From Jiangella sp. DSM 45060 (GTDB lineage: Bacteria; Actinomycetota; Actinomycetes; Jiangellales; Jiangellaceae), in contig NZ_LT629771.1 of NCBI RefSeq assembly GCF_900105175.1, forward strand, positions 1,240,001 to 1,304,000: 64,000 bases of DNA, in the 5' to 3' direction. Below the pieces are notes generated by a model. The model was not told the DNA's origin and made no database searches. It was given only the letters and a program-made list of their open reading frames with translations. Shown in pieces: positions 1-8,510 of this stretch. The translations under genes and the position numbers were made by a program. Numbering within the stretch: the first letter of the stretch is position 1; every line of letters begins with the position of its first letter.

Positions 1-647
1 TGACGTACAACAATCAGAACGCCCTCGGCGGCAGCTGCTACGAGCCGCGCGACTCCGGCCTCACCCGGTTCGGCGCGCAGGTGGTCAAGGAGATGAACCG
101 CGTCGGCATGCTCGTCGACATCTCGCACGTCGGCGAGCGGACCGGGCTCGAGGCCGCCGAGCTTTCCGAAAAGCCGATCGCCATCACGCACGCCAACGCG
201 AGCTCGCTGGTACCGCACAAGCGGAACAAGGGCGACGACCTCATCAGAGCCGTCGCCGAGCGCGGCGGGATCATCGGCATCCCGACCTACCCGAAGATCT
301 GCGGCGAGTACTACTCCGCGAGCCTCGAACGCTGGTGCGAGCTGATCCTGCGCACGGTCGAGCTCGCCGGCATCGACCACGTCGGCATCGGCACCGACAT
401 CGGCCGCAACGAGGACCAGGCCTACCTCGACTGGATGCGGGTCGGCCGGTGGACCAAGGGCGAGTTCTACGGCGCCGGCTCCGCCGCCTCGCCGGGCGTG
501 ACACCGCCGCCCGACTTCATGAAGACGACGGAGGGCTTCCCCGCCGTCGAGGCGGAGTTGCGCCGTCACCTGCCCGAGGCCGACGTCGCGAAGGTCATGG
601 GCGGCAACTGGATACGCGTGTACCGCGACGTGATCGACCCGTCCTGA
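1..647 (+). CDS. Membrane dipeptidase (peptidase M19), C-terminal part
   Basis: The gene enters from the left edge; its frame begins at base 3 and 214 codons are visible before TGA at 645-647. The protein carries DISHVGE and ITHANAS, followed by PHKRN. These match the metal-binding His segments and the substrate-binding Arg region of the renal-dipeptidase family (M19), zinc enzymes that split dipeptides and some other N-acyl amino acids. Roughly the N-terminal 40% is outside the window, so the first metal-binding motif and the start cannot be checked. The downstream Gfo/Idh gene begins 38 bases after the stop with its own ribosome site, so the two may be cotranscribed. A dipeptidase has no obvious role in the sugar-related genes that follow and may mark the edge of the locus. 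The substrate is unknown. Confidence 0.85.
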   Translation, partial: TYNNQNALGGSCYEPRDSGLTRFGAQVVKEMNRVGMLVDISHVGERTGLEAAELSEKPIAITHANASSLVPHKRNKGDDLIRAVAERGGIIGIPTYPKICGEYYSASLERWCELILRTVELAGIDHVGIGTDIGRNEDQAYLDWMRVGRWTKGEFYGAGSAASPGVTPPPDFMKTTEGFPAVEAELRRHLPEADVAKVMGGNWIRVYRDVIDPS

Positions 648-685
648 GCAGCACGAACCAGACGAGATCCAGAAGGAGACCTCCC

Positions 686-1849
686 GTGACGGAGAAGAAG
701 CTCAACATCGGCGTGCTCGGGGTGGGCGAGATCGCACTCGGCCCGCACGGCGTGCTGCCCAACCTGCGCCACATCGCGCACAAGGTGAACCTCGTGGCGC
801 TGGCCGACCCGGTCGAGGACCGGCTGGCCGCCGCGGCCAAGACCTACGCCGTCCCACACACGTTCGCGTCGCTGGACGAGCTGCTCCAGCTGGACGAGCT
901 CGACGCCGTCGTCAACCTGACGCCGATCCCCGCGCACGGCGACACGTCGCGGCGCATCCTCGAGGCCGGCAAGCACCTGGCGCTGGAGAAGCCGGTCGCC
1001 ACCACGATGGACGACGCGAACGCCATCGTCCAGCTCGCCGAGGAGCAGGGGCTGACGGTGGTCGTGTCGCCGCCGAACATGCTCTACCCGTCGCGCAGCG
1101 AGGCCCGGAAGCTGATCCGCGACGGCGTCATCGGCCGGGTGGCGTTCGCCCGGGCCCGCCCGTCCGGCGCGGGACCGGCCGCCGGCGCGCCGTGGCGGGA
1201 CCCGTCGTGGTTCTACCAGGAGGGCTCGGGTCCGACGTTCGACGTCGGCGTCTACGGCATCCACGAGCTGCTCGGCCTGCTGGGCCCGGTGCGGCGGGTG
1301 ACGGCGTTCTCCGGCATCACCGACCCGGTCCGGACGGTGCGGCGCGGCCCGTACAAGGGCCTGGAGATCCCGGTCACCGCCGACGACAACACGCTGATGC
1401 TGCTCGACTTCGGCGACTCCGTGTTCGCCACCGTCGACTCGACGTTCAACGTCTATGCGTCGAAGGGGCCGCGCATCGAGATCTACGGGCGCGAGGGTGC
1501 CCTGAACGTCAACTACAACATCAACCAGTCCGGGCCGGCGCCGCAGCTGGAGGTGTACCGCACCGACATCAACGGCAGCGAGTTCGACGGCTGGGTCGCG
1601 CCGAACCTCGGCCACCTCTCCGGCGCGGAGACGTGGGCGCTGAACCTCAAGCGCGCGCTGCTGGTCGACCACCTCGCCGACTGCGTCCTCGGCGGCACGT
1701 CGTCGGCGCTCGGCGCCGACCTCGCCCGGCACGCGCTGGAGATCATGCTCGGTGCGTACGAGTCCGCGCGTACCGGCGCGGCGGTGCCGATCGACTCCAC
1801 GTTCACCGACGTGCAGCCGCCGGCGCCGTCGCTCGGCTCGCAGTGGTGA
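686..1849 (+). CDS. Gfo/Idh/MocA family NAD(P)-dependent oxidoreductase
   Basis: This 387-aa protein begins at GTG 686, eight bases after the ribosome site AGAAGGAG; longer in-frame starts would run back into the dipeptidase gene. An N-terminal Rossmann fold is seen as GVLGVGEIALGPHG, and the family signature EKPVATT follows around residue 105. The C-terminal half is the alpha/beta dimerisation and substrate domain typical of Gfo/Idh/MocA enzymes, which oxidise or epimerise sugars, inositols or their derivatives with NAD(P). It is followed after 7 bases by a second, divergent member of the same family and then a sugar kinase. The three form one transcription unit that looks like a route for an unusual sugar or polyol: oxidation, then phosphorylation. 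The substrate cannot be read from the sequence. Confidence 0.9.
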   Translation: MTEKKLNIGVLGVGEIALGPHGVLPNLRHIAHKVNLVALADPVEDRLAAAAKTYAVPHTFASLDELLQLDELDAVVNLTPIPAHGDTSRRILEAGKHLALEKPVATTMDDANAIVQLAEEQGLTVVVSPPNMLYPSRSEARKLIRDGVIGRVAFARARPSGAGPAAGAPWRDPSWFYQEGSGPTFDVGVYGIHELLGLLGPVRRVTAFSGITDPVRTVRRGPYKGLEIPVTADDNTLMLLDFGDSVFATVDSTFNVYASKGPRIEIYGREGALNVNYNINQSGPAPQLEVYRTDINGSEFDGWVAPNLGHLSGAETWALNLKRALLVDHLADCVLGGTSSALGADLARHALEIMLGAYESARTGAAVPIDSTFTDVQPPAPSLGSQW

Positions 1850-1856
1850 GGCCGCG

Positions 1857-2921
1857 ATGACGGAACTCTCCGCGATCGTGATCGGGCTGGCCAGCGACCA
1901 TGCGTGGTCCATGGCCGACGGTCTGCTCTCGACCGGCAAGGTCGCCATCGACGCCGTCGTCGACGGGGGCGAGCACCGGCGTGCCCACGCCCAGAAGCTG
2001 CTGGGACCGGTGACCGAGTACCGGTCCCTGGCCGACGTCCCCGACGACGCCCGGTTCGACATCGCGCTGGTCTGCTCGGACAACCGGGCGAAGGCCGACG
2101 TCGTCCCGTGGTGCCTGGCCCGCGGCAGCCACGTCTACATGGACAAGCCGCTGGCCGCCACCGGAGAGGGCGCGGCGGCCATCGCCGCGGCCGGTGGCAC
2201 CGGCCGGGTGATGGTGGCGTTCCACACCGTGTTCGACGGCGTGCACGACGAGGCGAAGCAGCTGATCGCCGACGGCGCACTCGGCCGGGTCTACCTCGCT
2301 CGCGGGGTCGCGGGCCACGGCGGGCTGCGCGAGGGCGGGGTGTCCGACGACTTCGTCGACTGGCTGGTCGACCCGGACCGGGGCGGTGGCGGGACGTTCA
2401 TCGACCAGGCCTGCTACCTGCTCGACACCTTCATGGACCAGCTCGGCGACACGATCGTCGAGGTCGACGGCGTCGCGGTGAACCTGGGGGAGCGCGACTA
2501 CCTGCCGGCCGCGGTCGAGGACGTCTCGCTGGCCACCCTGCGTTTCGCGGGCGGCGCCCTCGGCGTCATCGACACCAAGTGGCACCAGATCGGTCCGTCG
2601 CCGCTGCGGCTGTCGTACCACGGCACGCGGGGCACGCTGATCGACTACGGCGGGCGCTGGGAGCTGCACACCGCGGCCGGCGTTGTCCCGCCACCGGCCT
2701 GGCAGCGGACCGGAGAGCACGGCGGCGTGGTCTCCTACGCCCGCACGACGCCGCCGAAGGACGGCTACTCGGGCGAGGCCGGCTACTTCGTGGCGCGCGT
2801 GCTGTCCGGCGAGCCGTTCCATCCCGCCCTCACGGTGACGGCGGCCCTTCGGGTGCAGCGGGTCATCGACGCGTTCTACGCCTCGGCACGGTCGGGAGCA
2901 CGGGTCGCGGTGACCGGCTGA
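1857..2921 (+). CDS. Second Gfo/Idh/MocA family oxidoreductase
   Basis: A 354-aa Gfo/Idh/MocA protein starts at ATG 1857, seven bases after the previous stop. Its N-terminus (LSAIVIGLASDHAWSM) is a variant Rossmann segment without the usual GxGxxG. DKPLAAT stands in place of the canonical EKP, and the C-terminal beta-sheet domain is of normal length. The stop TGA (2919-2921) shares its last base with the ATG of the sugar kinase, so translation is probably coupled. Two unlike Gfo/Idh members side by side often act on successive intermediates or form a heteromeric pair, but that is inference. The altered nucleotide-binding loop makes cofactor preference uncertain. Confidence 0.85.
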   Translation: MTELSAIVIGLASDHAWSMADGLLSTGKVAIDAVVDGGEHRRAHAQKLLGPVTEYRSLADVPDDARFDIALVCSDNRAKADVVPWCLARGSHVYMDKPLAATGEGAAAIAAAGGTGRVMVAFHTVFDGVHDEAKQLIADGALGRVYLARGVAGHGGLREGGVSDDFVDWLVDPDRGGGGTFIDQACYLLDTFMDQLGDTIVEVDGVAVNLGERDYLPAAVEDVSLATLRFAGGALGVIDTKWHQIGPSPLRLSYHGTRGTLIDYGGRWELHTAAGVVPPPAWQRTGEHGGVVSYARTTPPKDGYSGEAGYFVARVLSGEPFHPALTVTAALRVQRVIDAFYASARSGARVAVTG

Positions 2922-4387
2922 TGGGCGTGCTGCTGGGCATCGACATCGGAACGACCGCCACCAAGGCGGTCGCGCTCGATCCGGCGCGCGGCGTCGTCGG
3001 GTCCTGGTCGCGCCCGGCGGCGATCGACAGTCCTGTCCCCGGCCATGCGCAGGCCGACCCGGAGCACTGGTGGGCGAACGTCTGCGCGCTCACCAAGGAG
3101 GCCGGTGAGCTGCCGGTGGACGCCGTCGCCGTCACCGGCATGGTCCCCGCGGTGATCCTCCTCGACGATGACGGCGAGCCGCTCACCCCGTCGATCCAGC
3201 AGAACGACGTGCGGGCCGAACGCGAGATCGCGGAGCTGACCGCGCGGCTGGCCGGTGCGGACGTCCTGGGGACGACCGGGTCGGCGATCAGCGCGCAGTC
3301 GGTGGGCCCGAAGCTGATGTGGCTGGCCAGGCATGCGGGCGGCGCGCTGGACGCCGCGCGTGCGGTGGTGGGGTCGTACGACTTCGTCGCCGCCCGGCTG
3401 ACCGGACGGGTCACCGTCGAGGCGAACTGGGCGCTGGAGAGCGGACTGTGGGACCTGTCCGCCGCCGAGTGGTCCGAGCCACTGCTCCGAGCTGCCGGGG
3501 TGTCGCACGACCTGCTGCCGCCGGTGCTGGGCGGCGGCGAGCGGATCGGCGTGGTGACGGAGCCGGCCGCGGCGGCGACCGGCCTGCGTGCCGGCACGCC
3601 GGTGTACACCGGCGGCGCCGACCACGTGCTGTCGACGCTCGCCTCCGGGATCACCGAGCCCGGCCAGGTGCTGGTGAAGGTCGGCGGGGCCGGGGACATC
3701 CTCGCCGTCTCGCGCGAGCCGATCGTCGACGAGCGCCTGTACCTCGACCTCCATGCGGTGCCCGGGCGCTATCTGCCCAACGGCTGCATGGCGGCCAGCG
3801 GAAGCGCGATCCGCTGGTTCGCCGAGCGGCTCGCCGGTGCGGCGCCGTTGCCGGTCCTGGACGCTGAGGCCGCCGCGGTGCCGGCCGGTGCGAACGGCGT
3901 CGTCTTCCTGCCCTACCTGCTGGGCGAGAAGACCCCCGTCAACGACCCGCTCGCCCGGGGCGCGTTCGCCGGCCTGTATCTGGGCGCCGGCCGCGAGGTT
4001 CTGTACCGGGCCGTGCTCGAAGGCATCGCGTACGGATTCCGCCAGCACGTCGACGTCCTCGCGGACCTCGGCCTGCCCGTCGGCTCGGTCCGCCTCTCCG
4101 ACGGCGGCGCCCGCTCACGGCTGTTCGCCGGCATCATCAGCGACGTGCTCGGCCGGCCGGTCGAACGGCTCGGCCCGCACCAGAGCTCGGCGCTGGGCGC
4201 CGCGTACGTCGCCGGCATGGGGGCCGGCGCGTTCACCGACTGGTCCGCCGTCGAACGGCTGGTCGACGTGGTCGACACCATCGAGCCGGCTCCGGAGCAC
4301 GCCGCCGCCCACCTGGCCGGCTACGGCGTCTACTCGGCGCTCTACCCGGCGCTGCGGGGCATCCGCCCGCCCGGCGGGCGGCTGTAG
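2921..4387 (+). CDS. FGGY family carbohydrate kinase (xylulokinase-like)
   Basis: This 488-aa protein has the length and two-domain actin-like architecture of FGGY kinases. The phosphate-1 loop GIDIGTTATK lies at the N-terminus, the catalytic Asp is in GGADHV (D234), and the C-terminal adenosine motif is SDGGARSRLF. FGGY enzymes phosphorylate xylulose, ribulose, gluconate, glycerol, fucose or erythritol; the closest look here is the xylulokinase branch. It overlaps the stop of the preceding oxidoreductase by one base and ends 22 bases before the convergent DeoR repressor. With the two oxidoreductases it forms a small catabolic operon. The exact ketose or polyol is not determinable. Confidence 0.9.
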   Translation: MGVLLGIDIGTTATKAVALDPARGVVGSWSRPAAIDSPVPGHAQADPEHWWANVCALTKEAGELPVDAVAVTGMVPAVILLDDDGEPLTPSIQQNDVRAEREIAELTARLAGADVLGTTGSAISAQSVGPKLMWLARHAGGALDAARAVVGSYDFVAARLTGRVTVEANWALESGLWDLSAAEWSEPLLRAAGVSHDLLPPVLGGGERIGVVTEPAAAATGLRAGTPVYTGGADHVLSTLASGITEPGQVLVKVGGAGDILAVSREPIVDERLYLDLHAVPGRYLPNGCMAASGSAIRWFAERLAGAAPLPVLDAEAAAVPAGANGVVFLPYLLGEKTPVNDPLARGAFAGLYLGAGREVLYRAVLEGIAYGFRQHVDVLADLGLPVGSVRLSDGGARSRLFAGIISDVLGRPVERLGPHQSSALGAAYVAGMGAGAFTDWSAVERLVDVVDTIEPAPEHAAAHLAGYGVYSALYPALRGIRPPGGRL

Positions 4388-4409
4388 CCGCATGGGCGCG
4401 CGGCAGCGG

Positions 4410-5189
4410 TCAGGCGCCGTCCGAGACCGATGGGTCGACGGCGACGCACGTGAGCCGCTCGCCGTAGGCCTCGCGGTCGGCCGCCGGCAGATCGTCATCG
4501 GTGATCAGATGGTCGATGTCGTCGACGCTCGCGACCGGGCACAGCGACCGGCGCCCGAGCTTGCTGCTGTCGGCCAGCACCACCGCGGCGCGCGCCGCGG
4601 CGATCATGGCCCGCTTGGCCTTGCTCTCCTCCAACCCGGAGTTGGTGATGCCCGCGACCGGGTCGACCGCGTCGGCGCCCAGGAACGCCCAGTCGGCGCG
4701 GACCTCGCCGAGCAGCCGGACGGCGTGGTCGCCGATGAGCGTGTAGACCCCCTCGACCAGTTGCCCGCCGGTGACCAGCAGCGTCCAGCCGGACTGCTCG
4801 GCGCTGAACTTGGCGACACGCAGGTCGTTCGTGACCACCGTCAGAGAGTTCAGCGCCCGCAGCCGCTCGACGAAGGCGTACGTGGTGGACCCGCTGTCGA
4901 TCACGAGGATCTGGCCCTCGGAGACGAGTCCCGCGGCGTGCGCGGCGATGGCCCGTTTCTGGGTCAGCCGTTTGGTGCGCTTGAGCCGATAGGGGATGTC
5001 CTGCTCGCCCGGGGCGGCGACGGCGGTCGCGCCGCCATGGCTGCGCTTGAGCACACCGTCGCGCTCGAGCATCGCCAGGTCCCTGCGGATGGTGGAGACA
5101 TCGACGCCGAACCGATCGCTCAGCGCGCTGGTCGTGACGAAACCGGTCGAGACGAGCTCTCGGCGTATGAGCTCGTGACGTGTGGTCAT
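4410..5189 (-). CDS. DeoR family transcriptional repressor
   Basis: The 259-aa product has an N-terminal winged helix-turn-helix (about residues 1-57; the recognition region contains VDVSTIRRDL) and the sugar-phosphate-sensing DeoRC domain, with VIDSGSTTYAFVERL as phosphate-binding loop. The ATG at 5189 was chosen because MTTRHELIRREL is the usual DeoR start. An in-frame GTG two codons upstream has slightly better spacing from GAGGG and is possible. The gene is divergent from the BtpA/importer operon and convergent with the FGGY kinase operon. Family members are released from DNA by a phosphorylated sugar, so the kinase product or the importer cargo is the expected signal. Two direct repeats in the divergent promoter region are the likely operator. 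Confidence 0.92.
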   Translation of the reverse strand: MTTRHELIRRELVSTGFVTTSALSDRFGVDVSTIRRDLAMLERDGVLKRSHGGATAVAAPGEQDIPYRLKRTKRLTQKRAIAAHAAGLVSEGQILVIDSGSTTYAFVERLRALNSLTVVTNDLRVAKFSAEQSGWTLLVTGGQLVEGVYTLIGDHAVRLLGEVRADWAFLGADAVDPVAGITNSGLEESKAKRAMIAAARAAVVLADSSKLGRRSLCPVASVDDIDHLITDDDLPAADREAYGERLTCVAVDPSVSDGA

Positions 5190-5285
5190 CAGCACAGATC
5201 CGCCCTCTTTTCCGTGTCCGATGATGCTACCGCGCTCGATCATGGACTGTTTCGCCTGGTAGGCGCTATCCACTGCCCTGTCGTG

Positions 5286-5304
5286 CACGAATTTACACGA
5301 ATTT
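5286..5304 (+). promoter_or_regulatory. Tandem 9-bp direct repeat, candidate DeoR operator
   Basis: CACGAATTT occurs at 5286-5294 and again at 5296-5304, a 10-bp period that places both copies on nearly the same face of the helix. The pair lies immediately before a candidate -35 box, in the 189-bp gap between the DeoR repressor and the BtpA gene. DeoR-family proteins often bind direct repeats near their own divergent promoters. The assignment rests on position and repetition only. Confidence 0.5.
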
Positions 5305-5307
5305 GCC

Positions 5308-5337
5308 TTGACGAGTGCGCGAAATCGGGCGTAGCGT
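5308..5337 (+). promoter_or_regulatory. Candidate sigma-70 promoter for the BtpA/importer operon
   Basis: TTGACG (5308-5313) and TAGCGT (5332-5337) are separated by 18 bases, about 40 bases before the GTG of the BtpA gene. The -35 box abuts the CACGAATTT repeats, so a bound repressor would block RNA polymerase. Confidence 0.5.
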
Positions 5338-5378
5338 CCTCCCACCGGCGCGTACACCCACTCGAACGAAGGACGACC

Positions 5379-6200
5379 GTGACCGTCATCACCGAACTGT
5401 TCGGCAAGCAGAAGGCCCTCATCGCGATGGCCCACCTGCCCGCCCTGCCCGGCTACCCGCTGTACGACGAGCGCGGCGGCATCGCCGCGATCAAGGCGGC
5501 CGTGGCCCGAGACGTCGCGATCCTGGCGTCGAGCGGGTTCGACGCGGTGTTGTTCTGCAACGAGAACGACCGTCCCTACAGCACCATGGCCGGGCCCGAG
5601 GCGACGGCGGCCATGACGGCGGTGGTCACCGAGGTGGCCCGCGACCTCACGATCCCGTTCGGCGTCGACGTCCTCTGGGATCCGAAGGCCGCGATCGCCA
5701 TCGCCCACGCGACCGGCGCGGCGTTCGTGCGCGAGGTCTTCACCGGCGTCTACGCCAGTGAGCTGGGGCTCTGGGACACCGACGCGAACGCCGCGCTGAA
5801 GTTCCGCCGCGCCATCGGCGCCTCGAACGTGAAGCTGTTCTTCAACATCACCGCCGAGTTCGCCGCGCCGCTCGACTCCCGGCGCATCGGGCAGATCGCG
5901 CACAGCGCGGTCTTCAGCTCGCTGGCCGACGGCATCCTCGTCTCCGGTTCCGCGACCGGGGTCGCCGCGGAGTTGGAGAAGGTCAGGGAGGCCAAGGACG
6001 CGGTCCGCGACGTCGCCGTCCTCGCCAACACGGGGATCACCGCGGCGAGCGTCGGCGCCGTGCTGTCCGCCGCCGACGGCGTGATCGTCGGGTCCTCGCT
6101 CAAGAAGGACGGCAACACCTGGAACGAGGTCGACGCGGAGCGCGTGACGGAGTTCGTCGCGGCCGCGACGGCCAGCGGCCACTGGCGGCCCGGGGCCTGA
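5379..6200 (+). CDS. BtpA/SgcQ family TIM-barrel protein
   Basis: The 273-aa protein starts at GTG 5379 after the purine-rich stretch GAACGAAGGA. It matches the BtpA family (E. coli SgcQ, cyanobacterial BtpA): an N-terminal MAHLPALPGYP, a central FGVDVLWDP, and C-terminal LANTGITA followed by DGVIVGSSLKKDG, a phosphate-binding-like loop of a TIM barrel. BtpA was first linked to photosystem I biogenesis. Members in non-photosynthetic bacteria usually sit in sugar-uptake operons and are suspected nucleosidase- or aldolase-like enzymes without a proven reaction. Here it leads the operon containing importer 1 and is divergent from the DeoR repressor, as in other sugar loci. Function beyond carbohydrate metabolism is open. 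Confidence 0.85.
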   Translation: MTVITELFGKQKALIAMAHLPALPGYPLYDERGGIAAIKAAVARDVAILASSGFDAVLFCNENDRPYSTMAGPEATAAMTAVVTEVARDLTIPFGVDVLWDPKAAIAIAHATGAAFVREVFTGVYASELGLWDTDANAALKFRRAIGASNVKLFFNITAEFAAPLDSRRIGQIAHSAVFSSLADGILVSGSATGVAAELEKVREAKDAVRDVAVLANTGITAASVGAVLSAADGVIVGSSLKKDGNTWNEVDAERVTEFVAAATASGHWRPGA

Positions 6201-6273
6201 GCCACCGGCACCCGGCCCGTCGGCCACGAGTACGTGACAAGGCACGCACCACCGACAACGAGGGAGCAAGGCA

Positions 6274-7560
6274 GTGTCCGGAACACATCGCAAGACCGCT
6301 GCTCTGGTGGCGGCAGGATGCTCCGCCGTGATCCTCACCGCGTGCGGCTCCGGCGACGGCACGGGTGACGGCACCACCGAGTCGGGGACGGTGGAGATCT
6401 GGCTGAGCGACTGGGGCCCCGAGTACGAGCCCTACTGGGAGGAGATCGCCCAGGAGTTCAGCACCGACGGCGTCGACGTCGAACTGCGCTTCGTCGGCGG
6501 CAGCGACGCCCACCAGCAGTACGTCACCGCCATCAGCAGCCAGACCGCCCCGTGCATCGGGCTGGTCGGGAACACCTGGGTGCCCGAGTTCGCCTCGCTG
6601 GGTGCTCTCATGCCGACCGGCCAGTCGGCCGAGGAGGTCCAGGAGCAGTACGTCTCCGCCGCCGCTGACAGCGTCACCTACGAGGACGAGGTCTACGGCT
6701 ACCCGTGGAACGCGGCGGTCCGCGCCCTGGTGTACCGGGCCGACCTGTTCGAACAGGCCGGACTGGAGCCTCCGGCCACCTGGGACGACGTGGTCGAGGT
6801 GGGCGAGGCGTTCCAGGCCGCCTATCCGGACATGCACGGCTTCGGCGTCGCCGGCGGCGGGCAGTGGTACTACCTGCCCAACGTCTGGGCATGGGGCGGC
6901 GAGATCGCCACCCAGGAGGACGACGGCACCTGGGTCTCGCGCATGGACGAGCCGGAGGCGGTCGACGCCTACTCCTTCTACGCCGAGCTGCTCACCGAGC
7001 ACGGGCTGTCGCCCGAGGGCGCCATGAACTGGAACGGCGGCGACCTCGTCAACGCCTTCAACCAGAACCAGATCGGCATGTTCGTCGCCGGCAACTGGGA
7101 CCTCAAGAGCCTGCTGTTGCAGAACCCCGAGATGGAGGCCAAGGTCGGCACCGCGCCGATGCCGGAGGGCCCGGGAGGCAGCAACGCGACCTTCATCGGC
7201 GGCAGCGACTTCGTCATCTTCGACAGCTGCGAGCTGCCCGACAAGGCCAAGGAGATCGTCGACTACATCCTGGACCCGCAGCGGCTGGTCGAGATCACCA
7301 GCCAGCTCGGGTTCATGCCGGCGAAGCTCGACGCGCTGGAGCTGGAGTCGACGAGCGGCTCGTACTCGTCGGAGCTCTGGAAGGTGTTCCCCGACCAGCT
7401 GGAAACGGCGCGCTTCGTGCCGGCCACACCAGCCTGGGGCGGGGTCGAGGCCACCGGTGAGCTGGTCAACGCGCTGCACGCGATCATCGGCGGATCCGAG
7501 CCGCAGGGTGTCATGGACGGCCTGGCGCAGACCATGGACGACATCCTGGGAGACGGCTAG
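6274..7560 (+). CDS. Sugar ABC transporter substrate-binding lipoprotein (importer 1)
   Basis: This 428-aa protein starts at GTG 6274 after GAGGGAGCAAG. A basic N-terminus and hydrophobic stretch end in the lipobox LTAC with Cys24, so the mature protein is predicted to be lipid-anchored outside the membrane. The rest has the size and pattern of family-1 extracellular solute-binding proteins (MalE-like, CUT1): GYPWNAAVRALVYRADLF is the typical hinge-region segment, and Trp/Tyr-rich patches could stack on sugar rings. It is followed without gap by two permeases (TAG and GTG share a base). Co-occurrence with BtpA and DeoR points to an oligosaccharide or modified-sugar cargo, which is not identified. 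Confidence 0.92.
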   Translation: MSGTHRKTAALVAAGCSAVILTACGSGDGTGDGTTESGTVEIWLSDWGPEYEPYWEEIAQEFSTDGVDVELRFVGGSDAHQQYVTAISSQTAPCIGLVGNTWVPEFASLGALMPTGQSAEEVQEQYVSAAADSVTYEDEVYGYPWNAAVRALVYRADLFEQAGLEPPATWDDVVEVGEAFQAAYPDMHGFGVAGGGQWYYLPNVWAWGGEIATQEDDGTWVSRMDEPEAVDAYSFYAELLTEHGLSPEGAMNWNGGDLVNAFNQNQIGMFVAGNWDLKSLLLQNPEMEAKVGTAPMPEGPGGSNATFIGGSDFVIFDSCELPDKAKEIVDYILDPQRLVEITSQLGFMPAKLDALELESTSGSYSSELWKVFPDQLETARFVPATPAWGGVEATGELVNALHAIIGGSEPQGVMDGLAQTMDDILGDG

Positions 7561-8510
7561 TGGCCGTCCGGTCCGACGTGCCGCGACAGGCGCCGCTGCG
7601 CCGGGCACCCGCCCGGCGCAGCGGGTCGTGGCTGGTGCGCGACCATCGCCGCTACTCCCTGGTGTTCCTGCTGCCGGCGTGCATCGCCATCGCCGCTGTC
7701 ATCGGGGTCCCGCTGCTGAACGTGCTCTGGTTGTCGCTGCACGACGGCCGCGGCGTCGAGACCGGCGAGTTCGTGGGCCTCGAGCACTACACGGATCTGG
7801 TGACGGACACGCAGTACCTGAGCTCGCTGGTCCGGACGATCATCTGGGTGGCCGCGACCGTCACGATCAGCATGGTCGTCGCCCTGGCGGTGGCGCTGCT
7901 GCTGAACCGGCTGCCGCGCTGGGCCGGGCTGCTCGGCGTCGTCGTGCTGCTGCCGTGGGCGATGCCGCGCGTGGCCTCCGGCATCATCTGGAAGTGGATG
8001 TTCAACGACCAGTACGGCGTGGTCAACTGGGCGCTGACGTCGCTGGGGTTCGAGCGGTTCGACGGCTTCTCCTGGTTCTCCCAGGGTGAGACGGCGTTCG
8101 TCGCGATCGGCGCGGCGAGCGTGTGGCAGCGGGTGCCGTTCCTGGCCATCGCGCTCTACGGCGCGCTCAGCACCGTCGACCGCGGCGTGCTGGAAGCGGC
8201 GCGGGTCGACGGCGCCGGCGCGCTGCGCACCCTGCTGCGGATCACGCTGCCGATGATCATGCCGGTGCTGCTCATCCTCATCGTGCTGTCGAGCATCTCG
8301 TCGTTCAACTCGTTCGACTACGTGTTCGTCATGACGACGCCGGCCGGCGGACCCAACCACGAGACCGAGCTGGTGTCGATCCTCACGTGGGTCACCGGAT
8401 TCGGGCTGCTGGAGCAGGGCCGGGCCGCTGCGATCGCCGTCACGTCGCTGCTGGTGCTCAGCGCGTTGACCGCCGTGTACTACCGCCTCAGCAGGGAGGA
8501 GCGCTCGTGA
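7560..8510 (+). CDS. Sugar ABC transporter permease, MalF type (importer 1)
   Basis: The 316-aa protein has about six membrane segments and the cytoplasmic loop EAARVDGAGALRT (the EAA motif), which docks the ATPase of binding-protein-dependent importers. Its GTG start at 7560 shares the last base of the upstream TAG, so translation is coupled with the binding-protein gene. It forms the heterodimeric channel with the next gene. No ATP-binding subunit follows, so the importer must borrow an ATPase encoded elsewhere, as is known for MsiK in Streptomyces. Confidence 0.93.
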   Translation: MAVRSDVPRQAPLRRAPARRSGSWLVRDHRRYSLVFLLPACIAIAAVIGVPLLNVLWLSLHDGRGVETGEFVGLEHYTDLVTDTQYLSSLVRTIIWVAATVTISMVVALAVALLLNRLPRWAGLLGVVVLLPWAMPRVASGIIWKWMFNDQYGVVNWALTSLGFERFDGFSWFSQGETAFVAIGAASVWQRVPFLAIALYGALSTVDRGVLEAARVDGAGALRTLLRITLPMIMPVLLILIVLSSISSFNSFDYVFVMTTPAGGPNHETELVSILTWVTGFGLLEQGRAAAIAVTSLLVLSALTAVYYRLSREERS

